Of a stretch of 64,000 bases of DNA, positions 45,017 through 55,763 are shown piece by piece (within the stretch, counting starts at the first letter, position 1; every line of letters starts with the position of its first letter). The translations under genes were made by a program, and so were the position numbers. A model generated the notes under the pieces. That model worked only from the letters and a program-made list of their open reading frames with translations, ran no database searches and was not told the origin of the DNA. Source of the DNA: Drosophila persimilis (taxonomy: Eukaryota; Arthropoda; Insecta; Diptera; Drosophilidae); NCBI RefSeq assembly GCF_003286085.1, contig NW_020825333.1:1-64000 (forward strand), given 5' to 3'.

Positions 45017-46335
45017 CCCAGAGCATTTTCTGCTCGACATTGAAATCTCGTATCGAAGATTTCACAACATTTTTAGTGGCCCATGGGGGGACCGCGTTTA
45101 ATTCGTACTATCCGCATATGATTCTACCTCGTTCCGCGTTCAGTTAAATGTAAAAATAAAATCATATTTTACCGGCTGCAACTGTAAACGGCAAATGCAA
45201 CGCAAACCAACGGTTTATCCAGCGGTCGCTATCTCTCGCACGAAGCAGGGACAAAGAATATCGGACGATAGCTCTGCGCCTGGACAGTAGCCTCACTGCA
45301 GCACACAAAGGACAACGCCAACGGTTAGACAGCAGCTGTCTCTCGTGCAAAGCAGAGACCAAGATGACAACAATCGTTCTGCTGCTGCTCGTCATCTTTA
45401 GACACAAGGCCTCCACTCAACGCTCACATCAGCACAGTTTCTGCTCTCCGCTCGGACAACACCAACATCAACGACTCGGAAGTTCTCTTAAGCTACGCTT
45501 TAAGCAAAGAGAAGCACTCCCGAGTACCAGAGTAAGTGTTTCGTTGTGTGTATTTTGTACAAGGTCAAAGAGATTGCAACTAAGGGTGAGAAAGGTACAT
45601 ACACATATCACAGCAACATGTCCACAGCCGACTCCCACGACCTCGAAGCCGATCTTCAAGTGGAGATCGACAAGCTCAGTGTTATTCGGACAAATCTCAT
45701 TGCGAGGGTTAATCAAACGGTGCGTAATTTCAGAAAGGATGGCGCAGTTTGGAAAACAGAAGCTTATTTTCAAACGCGCTTACAAAATTTGCAACGGTTC
45801 TTAGGTGAATTTGAGCAAAATCACCACCGTTTACTAATACTTCGATGTCCAAGTACGCATAGTTATGTGTCCAGCGAAGTGGCCTTTCGCTTTGATGAAG
45901 ACTATACAACGGCATTCAGCATCATATCAGAGGCCTACGAAAATGTATGTCCAAGAGCACCACCGGTACAGCAGAATCCAGAGCCAGCAAATACATCTGT
46001 ATCATCAATGCAATTGCCCAAACTACCTGTATCGACATTTACAGGCATGTTTGTGGATTGGCCGGTGCCAATGCATTTGTTCAACTCATCCATAACAACC
46101 AGAAACTGTCCGACGTTCAAAGGTTTCATTTTCTAAAGCAAGATACTCAGCAGATGGCGCTTGCGGGAAATAACTATGCAACAGCTTGGAGTCTCGTCCT
46201 CAAGCGATACGACAACAAACGGCTGCAGTTTATGTACCATATGAACGGTTTGTATGACTTGCCACAGTTGACTTGCTGATATAAAACATATGCTTAATGT
46301 TGCGACGGTTTGTCCCAATGCTTTCAAGAATCTAG

Positions 46336-46646
46336 ATGTTCAGCATTGGATGGCTCATCATCTCACTTCCAGACTGTCAAGCACGACACTGCAAGCTTGG
46401 GAGCTCCATCTCGGTAGCTCAGCCGAACTTGCCACATTTTCTCAGCTGCAATCATTTCTCAACGACCGTCTCGTCAGCATCGATGTGTTCGAAAATCGAG
46501 CCCACTCCACGACGCGGACACCTGTGCCGCAGCCTGTCAACCAAAGGCACCCGAAGAAGTCAGTTGGCAACGTAACATACAAGGGCAACAGTTTCCACGC
46601 CAAGAGTGCTGTTGCCGAACACACTCACTGCCCGCACTGTAGCGAC
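46336..46646 (+). repeat. Direct repeat left of the LINE in BEL element 3
   Basis: 311 bp of BEL gag sequence (ATGTTCAGCATTGG...CTGTAGCGAC) repeated at 49671-49956 (286 bp) on the other side of the LINE. Confidence 0.85.
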
Positions 46647-46651
46647 CCGAA

Positions 46652-47697
46652 CTTCAGGGCGTCAGCCGAAGGAAAGAAGCAGAGGCTGTGGGCCTCACCA
46701 ATCCTTCCACTGTTCCAGCCAGCCAAAGCCGGAAAGGGCGCAGCCAAGGCCCCCAACAAGCGGCAACGATCAGCGGAGGACCCCGCAAATCAGCCAGGCC
46801 AAGCCCAGCAAGCCAAGCGGGTGAAGACCATCCTCACGAACCTGTTATTCGCTGAGGTGGCGAGGGGCAGGACCCTGATCGGTGTCCTGGACAGGGGCGC
46901 CGAGGACGGCAATGTCCCTCCCGATAAGTGGCACCTGGTGGAGAACGAGCTCCAGGACCGGTTCCTACTGGAACTGGAGGAGAACGGCGGACCACCGCCA
47001 AAGTGTGAGGACGCAGGGTGGCATCAAGGCAAGGTGAAAGCCATCGCCTGCCAAGACGCTCGCTCTGCGGCCCTCTACATGAAGGCGGTGGCGGCCCTCA
47101 AAGAGGTCTATCCAGGGGCGAAACTGGAGGCCGTGAAGTGGGAAGATGTCCCTAGTCGCCCGAGAGCCACGCCCGAGAGCGTGGGTCTCCGCTAAGCCTG
47201 CAGAGCCTGAGAAGATCCTCAGGTTACTGCAGGTCTGCAACCCCCACCTTCCTACAGCCGATTGGAAGGTGGCAAAGGTGGAGGATATCCAAGGGCAGAG
47301 GCGCCAGATCATCCTCGTCCTAAATGAGGAATCCATTGATCTCCTCGCAAAGTCGGACGGTGTAGTGGATTATGGCTACAAGAAGGTCACCATATCCACT
47401 TACAAGTCCGATCGCAAGGGCAGGCAAGCGGAGGTCGAGCCAGACCCGGAGTTGCCGGAGATCCCGAAAGAGGGAGCCTCGTGCGAGGAAGAGAACCCGG
47501 CGTCGGATGCGGCGTCCATGATGTCGGACGACATCTTGGACGACTACGCGTTCGACGAGAGCGACCTAGCCAGAGGTCTCAGCCACATCGTTGCCGTGGA
47601 GGAGACGGAGTCCCCTGACAGCGATATAGAAGCAACAATGGTGGAGGCGAGCCTCAGGAATGTCGTTGACGCTCCTGCAGATAAACCTCCACCATTG
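46652..47697 (+). pseudogene. LINE ORF1 (LOA type), frameshifted
   Basis: A nucleic-acid-binding ORF1 in two frames: first ~46652-47190 (KAAKAPNKRQRSAEDP, then PPDKWHLVENELQDRFL), then 47146-47697 (LVAREPRPRAWVSAKPAEPEKILRLLQ). The second half is the DUF4780-like region common in LOA-clade ORF1, ending in an acidic tail. The frame change lies near 47150-47160. The start is missing because the insertion begins inside ORF1. It overlaps ORF2 near 47660. Confidence 0.65.
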
Positions 47698-49665
47698 TAA
47701 GGCAGCATGCGCTGCTCTACTGCTCCACCCGGCCAAGGGTGGAGCCGACATAGTCCTCATTCAGGAGCCCTGGGTCCTCGGAAACAGGGTCTCCGGTCTG
47801 AGGACTTCTGACTACAAGCTAAACGTAGCTGGTAACCGCAGGTAAAATTCGTACCTGCATTCTTGCAAAAAGAGAGTTGCACTTAACTTTGCTCCCAAAT
47901 TTCAGCAATGAAGACCACACCGCAGTGAGTCTCGAAGGCCAGGAGCGCTCACTGAGGATCTGCTCCGCATACATGGGGCATGAACAACCAGACCCCCCTC
48001 CACACGCGCCTCTCCGGGCTCTAATCGCAGACTGCTCGGCCAAGGACATCGGCCTAATTGTGGGGTGCGATGCCAATGCACATCACTGTCAGTGGGGAAG
48101 CACTGACACAAACGAAAGGGGTGAGTACCTTTTCAGTTACTTACTGACCACTCAGATGGTCTTATTAAACCGGGGTAGTGATCCCACCTTTATTATTAAA
48201 AACCGCAAGGAGGTCCTGGACCTCACGCTTGCCTCTCATTAGATACTGCGTAACATTGTATCCTGGAGGGTCCTAGAAGAGCACTCCTTCTCGGATCACA
48301 GGTACGTGGAAACTGTCTTCTCCTTCGCAGTACCGAAGCCAGTCCGATTCCGGAACATCAGGCGGACAAACTGGACTCGGTACTCTGATTACCTCTGTCG
48401 TGTTCTCCCTGAGCCCCCATTTGAGGAGGAGTTCTCCACGGAGGCCACGACTCGTCTTCTTAAGATCTTTACCGACGCCTGCAATAAGGCGCTCGACAAA
48501 GCATGCCCCTCTGGTAAGAACAGAGGCCGGAAGAAACCTGAATGGTGGAATCCGAAACTGGGTGAACTCCGGAAAGCCTCCCGGAGACTCTTCAATAAAG
48601 CTAAGGCTGAAAACGTTGAGCAAAACTGGGGCGAATACAAGGCCAGTCTGTCAACCTACAACAAAGAACTTAGAAAAGCCAAACGCGCCTGCTGGCGTAA
48701 GTTCTGCAGCGAAATCGAGAGTAACTCAGAAGCCTCACGCTTGCGCAGAGTTCTCTCGAAGACAACACCCACCCTGGGCTACTTGAAGAACACCGACCAG
48801 TCGTGGACTACGTCCAGCGATGAGTCGCTAAATCTTCTCCTAAATACCCACTTCCCTGGCTGATGAAAACAGACCCAACTACCTCGCGCCTCCTGTCGCC
48901 TCAAATGCCATCCTGAGACTGCTAAGCCAGGAGAACATTTCCTGGGCGATCAGAAGCTTTAAACCCTACAAGTCCGCGGGGCCAGACGGCATTTTCCCTG
49001 CCCAACTGATTCACGCGGGACATAAAGCCATTAACTGGCTCAAAATAATTTACGAGGGAATCTTCTCCCATGGGTGCATTCCTGACACCTGGCTTCAGAC
49101 CAAAGTCGTATTCATACCCAAGGCAGGCAAGCCCTCGCACACTGCCCCAAAAGATTTCAGACCCATAAGTCTATCGTCTTTTCTTCTAAAGGCGATGGAG
49201 CGGCTCCTGGGACTGCGTCCAGTCTGATCTCAGACTCCCAGCATGCCTATCGGAAGGGAAGATCCACCGAAACGGCCCTACACTCGATCACATCGATCAT
49301 CGAAGCGTCCCTTAACTTTAAGGAGTACACCCTAGTAGCCTTCCTCGACATAGAAGGCGCCTTTAACAACATCCTTCCGACCGCCATCACGGGCGCACTG
49401 AAGGATCTGGGCGTTGACTCCAGGACGGTGAGCCTGATCGATCAGATGCTACGATGCAGGACGGTTGAGGCATCACTGGGGACGTCAACGTGTACCAGAT
49501 TTGTCAGCAGAGGCACACCGTAGGGCGGAGTCCTCTCGCCCCTTCTATGGAACGTGGCAGTGAACACACTGCTGCGTGAGATAGAGGGGGGTGGCTGCCG
49601 TGTGGTGGCGTACGCGGACAATGTTGCCATAGCATTCTCCGGAAAATTTCCGCAGAAGTTGTAAG
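47660..49665 (+). pseudogene. LINE ORF2 (endonuclease and reverse transcriptase), degenerate
   Basis: The APE endonuclease begins LLQINLHHCKAAC and contains LIQEPWV and GCDANAHHCQWGS (about 48066). The linker and RT start follow (PYKSAGPDGIFP about 48965; KDFRPISLSSF about 49150). HAYRKGRSTETALHS lies at 49242. The GTPQGG motif has a stop (GTP-TAG-GG, about 49510), the first aspartate block reads FLDIEGAFNN, and the catalytic motif is YADN (about 49612) instead of YADD. Several frameshifts occur (for example near 47840 and 48860). The thumb and any RNase H part are absent. Confidence 0.7.
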
Positions 49666-49670
49666 AGTGC

Positions 49671-49956
49671 ATGTTCAGCATTGGATGGCTCATCATCTCA
49701 CTTCCAGACTGTCAAGCACGACACTGCAAGCTTGGGAGCTCCATCTCGGTAGCTCAGCCGAACTTGCCACATTTTCTCAGCTGCAATCATTTCTCAACGA
49801 CCGTCTCGTCAGCACTCCACGACGCGGACACCTGTGCCGCAGCCTGTCAACCAAAGGCACCCGAAGAAGTCAGTTGGCAACGTAACATACAAGGGCAACA
49901 GTTTCCACGCCAAGACTGCTGTTGCCGAACACACTCGCTGCCCGCACTGTAGCGAC
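49671..49956 (+). repeat. Direct repeat right of the LINE in BEL element 3
   Basis: 286-bp partner of 46336-46646; gag continues from here into the zinc knuckles. Confidence 0.85.
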
Positions 49957-52900
49957 AGTCACAATCTACGGCATTGCCCGGACCTTCTGTCTAAGGACTG
50001 CTTTGCAAGGAAAGCCATCGTCGATCAGGCAAAGGCATGCCTCAACTGTCTAAGCCGTTCCCATGGACTTTCAAAATGTACCAGTAAAATGAACTGCACG
50101 CAGTGTGGTCAAAGACACCATACACTGCTGCATTTCCCAACCCCTGCTCAGGTGGCTACGCACCCTCACGCAGCCTTCCATAGCGCTCGTTCCGGTAACT
50201 CCTGGCAGTATACAACGAGCGACTCGTCTGGCAGGGCTACACCTACGCAACTCTACGCTAGGACCCCACTTCCTACTCAGAACACTGCACAGCCTCTCCC
50301 AGTGGTTCCCAACACTAGTTCCGGTGGTCATCCATAGTCTGCAGCGACCGACTTGTCTGTGAGAACACACTCTGCGCAACTAGTCTCCGCTACGGCAACA
50401 CATCACGGACCCAGCACTGTCCTTCTGGCCACTGCCCTGGTCACAATCCACAACCCCCACACTGGCCAATCAGCTGTGGTACGTGCGTTAATGGATTCAG
50501 GCTCGGAAGGAACCCTCATTACAGAGCACACAGTGCAGGCTCTTAACCTCAAGCGGCATCCAATTTCGGCAGAAATTGCTGGAGTTGGGACCACCTCCAT
50601 GAACAGGTGTACCTACACTACAGAATTGTCATTAAGTTCTTGTACTTCACAGTTTTGTACTACCATTGATACTGCGTTTATACTTAAAACGCTTACCTCG
50701 CAATTACCGTCACAATCCATCAAATTGCAGCAATGTCCGCATTTGAACGGAATAGAACTCGCCGATCTCAGGCTCTACAAATCACAAAGGATTGATCTTC
50801 TGCTGGGAGCGGACGTAATCCCACAGATCCTGCTTTCAGATATCCGCAGAGGAAAGGAGAATCAACCAATTGCACAGCACACCCAGCTTGGCTGGATAGT
50901 CTTTGGTCGAGCCACTTCCACACGCTCACACGCTGTCTCCATTAGATGTCACCACAACAGGCTAGAGAATCTCGTCCAGAAATTCTTCTAAATGGAGCAT
51001 CTCGGTTCTGCAAAACAGCTCACACCAGAAGAGCGATGGTGCGAAGAGCATTTTAAACGAACTCACATCCGTCACCACTTAAGCGTTTGTTTGACCCTTC
51101 GCAGGTGCTAGGCAAGTCACGTCAAATCGCAATTAATCGATTCCAAACGCTTCAACGAAGATTCCAACGGCAGCCGGAGCTGCAAGCCAAATATTTGGAG
51201 GTCACTTTGAGGACTTTCAACTAGGCCAGGTGACCAAAGTAACAACCAAGGAGCAGCAGCATTGCATCATTAGCAAGGAGAATGGAATCGAGTCCACATG
51301 TTGCACCTTGCCTCATCACGCAGTATTCAAGGAGGAAAGTGTCACTACTAAGGTTAGAGTAGTATATGACGCCTCCTGTAAAACGACAAACGGAAAGTCG
51401 CTCAATGACGTCCGATGCACCGGACCAGCGCTCCAAAACGATCTAGCCGGCGTGGTCCTGAATTGGCGTTTCCATCGTTTTGTTTTTGCTGCCGACATTC
51501 AGAAGATGTATAGATGCATTGCCATGAATGCAGAGGATTCGCAATATCAACGTATCTTTTGGCATGACGAACACAACCAGGTAGCTGAGTATTTTCTCAA
51601 CACAGTTACGTTTGGAACCGCTTCAGCTCCTTATACAGCCATTCGCGTCATACATCAACTGGCGCAGGATGAACGCGACCGATACCCACTCGCGGAAAGG
51701 GTCCTTCGACAGGAAATATACGTTGATGATGTACAAAGCGGATCTTCCACGCGCGAAGGAGCATTAGAAATTCAAAATCAATTGATCGGAGCCTTACGAT
51801 CAGCAGGAATGGAACTTCGAAAGTGGTCTGCGAATGACGCTTCTCTGCTACAAGACATACCTCCACACCATTTATCTCGTAAGATATTATAAGAGTTTAA
51901 GTACCAAGATCCCGTTAAAACCTTAGGTCTCTATTGGCATCCACATCAAGACTATTTTGGGTTCAAGATAAACTTTGAAATCAGTCACGCATACTAAACG
52001 CTCTTTACTTTCCACAGTCGCCCGACTGTACGACCCCTTAGGTTTCATCACGCCCTGTGTCATGACCGCGAAGGCGATACTCAAGGACTCATGGATGGCC
52101 CGCATCAAACGCAACGATGGCAGCCTAGCACAACTAGACTGGGATGAACCGCTGCCAACCGAACTGCTTGATAGATGGCAGGGATTCATACAGAACCTGC
52201 CATATGTCGAGCAAATTCAAGTACCACGATGGCTGCGCTTCAATATCCACGAGCTTGCGTCATTACAGCTACATGTTTTCTGCGATGGATCATCACTGGC
52301 GTATGCAGCATGTGCATATATTCGTGCAGAACTACCAAACGGAAAGATTCCAACTCATTTGCTAGCTGCACGCAGTCGAGTCAAACCCAGCGGAAACCGA
52401 TCACAATTCCACGAGTCGAACTTTCGGGTGCGCTCTTGGCAGTTAAACTGGCAAAATGGATCCGGGACCAACTTCGCACAACAGGACCACCTATGTCAAC
52501 CTTCTATTGGTCAGATGCTACTATCGCTTTGTTTTGGATAAATGGAGATCCCTACCGATGGCAAACCTTTGTGTCAAGCCGCGTTGGACAGATTTTGGAG
52601 CATAGTACCTCAACTCAGTGGAGACATGTACCTACTGCGGTAAACCCAGCGGACTGCGCAACTCGTGGCTTAACACCACAAGAGTTAGCAGTACATCCAT
52701 TGAGGTGGTCTGGACTATCATGGCTACAGCAACCGGAAAGCCAATGGCCGGCAAACGGAGTTCCCAGTCAGGATATCGACATGACTATAATCGAGGAGAA
52801 ACCATCAGTTTTGTTCCAAAATGCTGTGCAAGTCTCGGAGGCTCCAGAAACCTTCATCCAAAACTCTTCCTCATACGACAGGTTAATATCAGTCATGGCA

Positions 52901-54412
52901 TATGTTCTACGGTTTATACACAACATTCAAGCCAAAGGTGACAAACTGTCTGGACCACTGAGTGTGCAGGAGCTCGACAACGATTTAATTCATCTCGTGC
53001 GCAGCATTCAACAGGAGGCCTACGCGACAGAAATATTGAGGTTGAAGAGAAACAAGGCACTATCGGGCACACACAAACTGTGTCAATTATCCCCATTTCT
53101 AGATGACCAACAAATTCTGCGAGTCAGAGGTCGACTGCGAAATGCAATGCACCTTCCAATAAGCCAGCGACAACCAATGATCATTCCCAATCATCATCAT
53201 TTTACCGATCTCGTCGTGCGTAATGCCCATCGTCTCGCACTCCACGGCGGCACCGAATTAACGCTGGCCACTATTCGACACAAGTTCTGGATAGTCAACG
53301 GAAAACAAACGGTCAAACGCATTCTTCGACAATGCGTCCGATGTTTTCGTCACCGACCGAAACCAGCAGTACAATTGATGGCCGATCTTCCCCTACATAG
53401 AGTCAATCCGCCAACTCGTGCATTCATCGCCACCGGAATGGACTATACAGGCGCGTTCGAAATTCAAGCATCCAGATTCCGTGGACACACAAACTACAAG
53501 GCGTATATAGCAGTTTTCATCTGTTTGGCTACAAAAGCAATTCATTTGGAAGCGGTCACGGGCTTAACCACCTAACACTTTCTCATGGCTCTACAACGTT
53601 TCATCGCGCGTCGGGGCTACTGTCAACATATGTATAGCGACTGCGGCACGAACTTCATTGGTGCCGACCGGGCTCTTCAAACCTGGCAAATACATTTGAA
53701 ACGAGAGCTACCCACAACTGTAATACCTGCTTTAGCAGACCGAAACGTCCAATGGCATTTTAATCCACCGCATAGTCCTAATTTCGGAGGCCTTTGGGAG
53801 GCAAATGTAAAGTCTGTCAAAACACATCTCTATCGAGCCTTTTCAGGATACAAAATGACCTACGAATTACTTGCTACCGTGCTAACACAAATTGAAGCCT
53901 GTTTAAATTCCAGGCCCTTATGTCCACTAAGTGCTGAGCCGGAAGACCTAGCTGTCCTCACCCCGGAACATTTTCTTATTGGAGATTCATTATTAGCTCC
54001 GCCGGATGTAATGACAAGGGATGTTCCACTCACAGTCCAATTTCTGGAAGGACAGAAAATGATCCGGTAATTTTGGAAGCGTTGGAGTTCGGATTGGCTA
54101 TCACATCTTCAAGCCCGTCCAAAATGGCGACATGAAACCGACAATCTACAAGTCAGCGATCAAGTAATTGTCAAGGATGACCGACTGCCACCCAACGAGT
54201 GGAAACTGCGAAGGATAATAGAAGTTCACCCTGGAGCTGACAGTTTAGTCAGAGTCGCAACCGTGAAAACAGCATCAGGCGTATACAAGCGATCGGTCCC
54301 TAAACTATGTCGGCTACCGTTGCCACAGACCTCAGAATAATCCTACCACCATTTCTAGCTCCTTTCGACCATATAATACATCTAATACTGGTCCCAGTAT
54401 TGGGGGCGGCAT

Positions 54413-54704
54413 GGACGGTTTTCTAAGGGTTAAACTGCAAAAGAGAGTGAGAGCTCTCTAACTGCGATTGCCCACTCGGAGAACGGCTTCGTTTCATGCT
54501 AGGGCGGCGTAACCTCGTCTCCGATCAACAAGAACATTCTTCGTTTGCGTGTCGACGAAATCACAGCGACAATCAAGCAGTTGCAGCCGGCCGCGCTTAA
54601 GCCCGTATTACCCATTAATCGCGATTACGATTAAAGTTTAAGTTGATTGAAGTCCAAATGAATAAATCTCAAATTTTCTACATCGTGTAGTACATTATTA
54701 AACG
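54413..54704 (+). repeat. 3' LTR of BEL element 3
   Basis: Partner of 44724-45016, preceded by TTGGGGGCGGCA and followed directly by interior DINE sequence. Confidence 0.85.
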
Positions 54705-55060
54705 CAAAGAGAAAATTAAAAACGCACTATCATAGAGAATAACCATATCTTCTCGATTGCCGAATCTGAATCAGATCGATCAGATCATTTTTATAGCCAA
54801 AAGAAACAAATCAATTTGCAGTGGCTTCGCAGTGGCCGACGACACGTTGAGACATATCTTCCGCTTCCATGTCTCTCCCGCTCGCACTCTTTGTCGCTCA
54901 ATGTAGCCATACTCACTATGTATCGGGTATAAATATATAGTTGCGGTAGTAGTAGCAACTCACAACCTTCCCCCTCGTTTTTGTTATCTCTTGCTATGAC
55001 CGATCTCTTCTCTGCTCTCTTTTTTCTTTAAATCCGCTTTGAACGTTCGTCTAGCACATT
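54703..55060. repeat. Inverted repeat, right arm
   Basis: Reverse partner of 38216-38571; it includes the 82-bp flank beyond the DINE end (54979-55060). Confidence 0.85.
54706..54978 (+). mobile_element. DINE-1/INE-1 copy 7 (3' fragment)
   Basis: It starts inside the DINE (GAGAAAATTAAAAACGC) at the LTR edge and ends CCCCCTCGT. The sub-terminal repeat GTATCGGGTATA lies at about 54920-54931. Its orientation is opposite to the DINE fragment on the left of BEL element 3. Confidence 0.82.
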
Positions 55061-55267
55061 TAATTATTATTTATTGAACTTAAAATTTTTCGGCGTCGGC
55101 TTGTTGTTGCCGTGAGTACATTTCATTGCATTACAGCTCTCGTCTTGTAGCTTTTGTTGTTTTATCACTCTCTCGCTATCACCTCAACTTCAATAACTGT
55201 TCTTTCTCAATCACTCTTTAAACTTTCTGTTCTCTTTTTTTACCAATTCCGCTTTGAGCGTTGTCTG
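55061..55267. other. No gene seen
   Basis: 207 bp of pyrimidine-rich sequence. Around 55210-55270 it weakly resembles 55010-55060 (CCGCTTTGAGCGTT versus CCGCTTTGAACGTT), perhaps an old tandem repeat. Confidence 0.4.
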
Positions 55268-55659
55268 TCAAATTGGTCTGATACAAATTTGTTTTGGAAA
55301 TTTTCTTTTTTCCGCAAATTTTCTTGAAAAGGCAGAAATGCCATCACACTCGGGTTTATTAGAAATATCGAATTCATCAATTGCCTCCAAAATGTCCTTT
55401 TCCGATACATCGAGTGTGTCAATATTGACCACCGAGGGAATAGAGTTCAAGACATCGAAACTTTGCCAAGCAGCGTAATGCTCAAAATTTGAGCTAAAGA
55501 AAGAAGCAAAAAGGTTAGATATACCATTATCCGTATTAGCGCTCAAGCTGCCCAGGTTCATAACAGAAGAAAGAGAGCTCGTTGACCTTTTGGACTTTAT
55601 AAAATGCCAAAAAGACCTGGGATTGACTTTAAGTTCCCTTTCAACGTCGGCAATATATT
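55268..55659 (-). mobile_element. Jockey-like LINE, distal part of the split copy
   Basis: Minus strand: ADVERELKVNPRSFWHF (about 55648-55598), then KSKRSTSSL, SNLFASFFSSNF (about 55510) and CDGISAFSRKFAEK (about 55340), the start of the reverse transcriptase fingers. It is the continuation of the LINE at 62284-63992, separated by the LOA LINE. The 12-bp CGGCAATATATT (55648-55659) is repeated at 62284-62295. Confidence 0.78.
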
Positions 55660-55763
55660 AAGTTAGGTTGACCCGGACGGCCCTCAGAGGGGGCCCCACA
55701 TAGGCCAATGTGGCCCTTACTTGTCCGGATAGGGGGGGGGGGTATGAACCGTCGCGGCAGTGT

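Larger units (their letters stand above)
46647..49670 (+). mobile_element. LOA-type LINE inserted in BEL element 3
   Basis: A plus-strand LINE lacking both its 5' end and its 3' end, with no poly-A or 3' UTR. It holds most of ORF1, an APE endonuclease, the linker and reverse transcriptase up to just after the catalytic motif. It is bounded by a 311/286-bp direct repeat of gag sequence. The Ala/Lys-rich ORF1 with a DUF4780-like domain and the endonuclease opening LQINLHHCKAAC point to the LOA clade (Baggins/Bilbo type); R1 is the main alternative. Confidence 0.78.
44724..54704 (+). mobile_element. BEL/Pao element 3 with a LINE insertion
   Basis: A third BEL family on the plus strand. LTRs at 44724-45016 and 54413-54704; gag from 45618 (MSTADSHDLEADLQ); CCHC knuckles after the LINE (about 49940-50110); protease with LMDSGSEGTL (about 50490); reverse transcriptase with YVDDVQSG (about 51720); RNase H (about 52270-52560); integrase with GMDYTGAF (about 53440), DCGTNFIGA (about 53640) and FGGLWEANVKS (about 53785); polypurine GGGGGCGG before the right LTR. 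A LOA-type LINE interrupts gag. It is broken in roughly five or more places. The flanks are DINE fragments in opposite orientation, with no target duplication seen. Confidence 0.85.

Noticed and set aside
45364-45804. Plus-strand 146-residue frame before gag of BEL element 3
   Set aside because: It overlaps the leader and gag start in another frame and shows no domain; gag starting at 45618 explains the region better.
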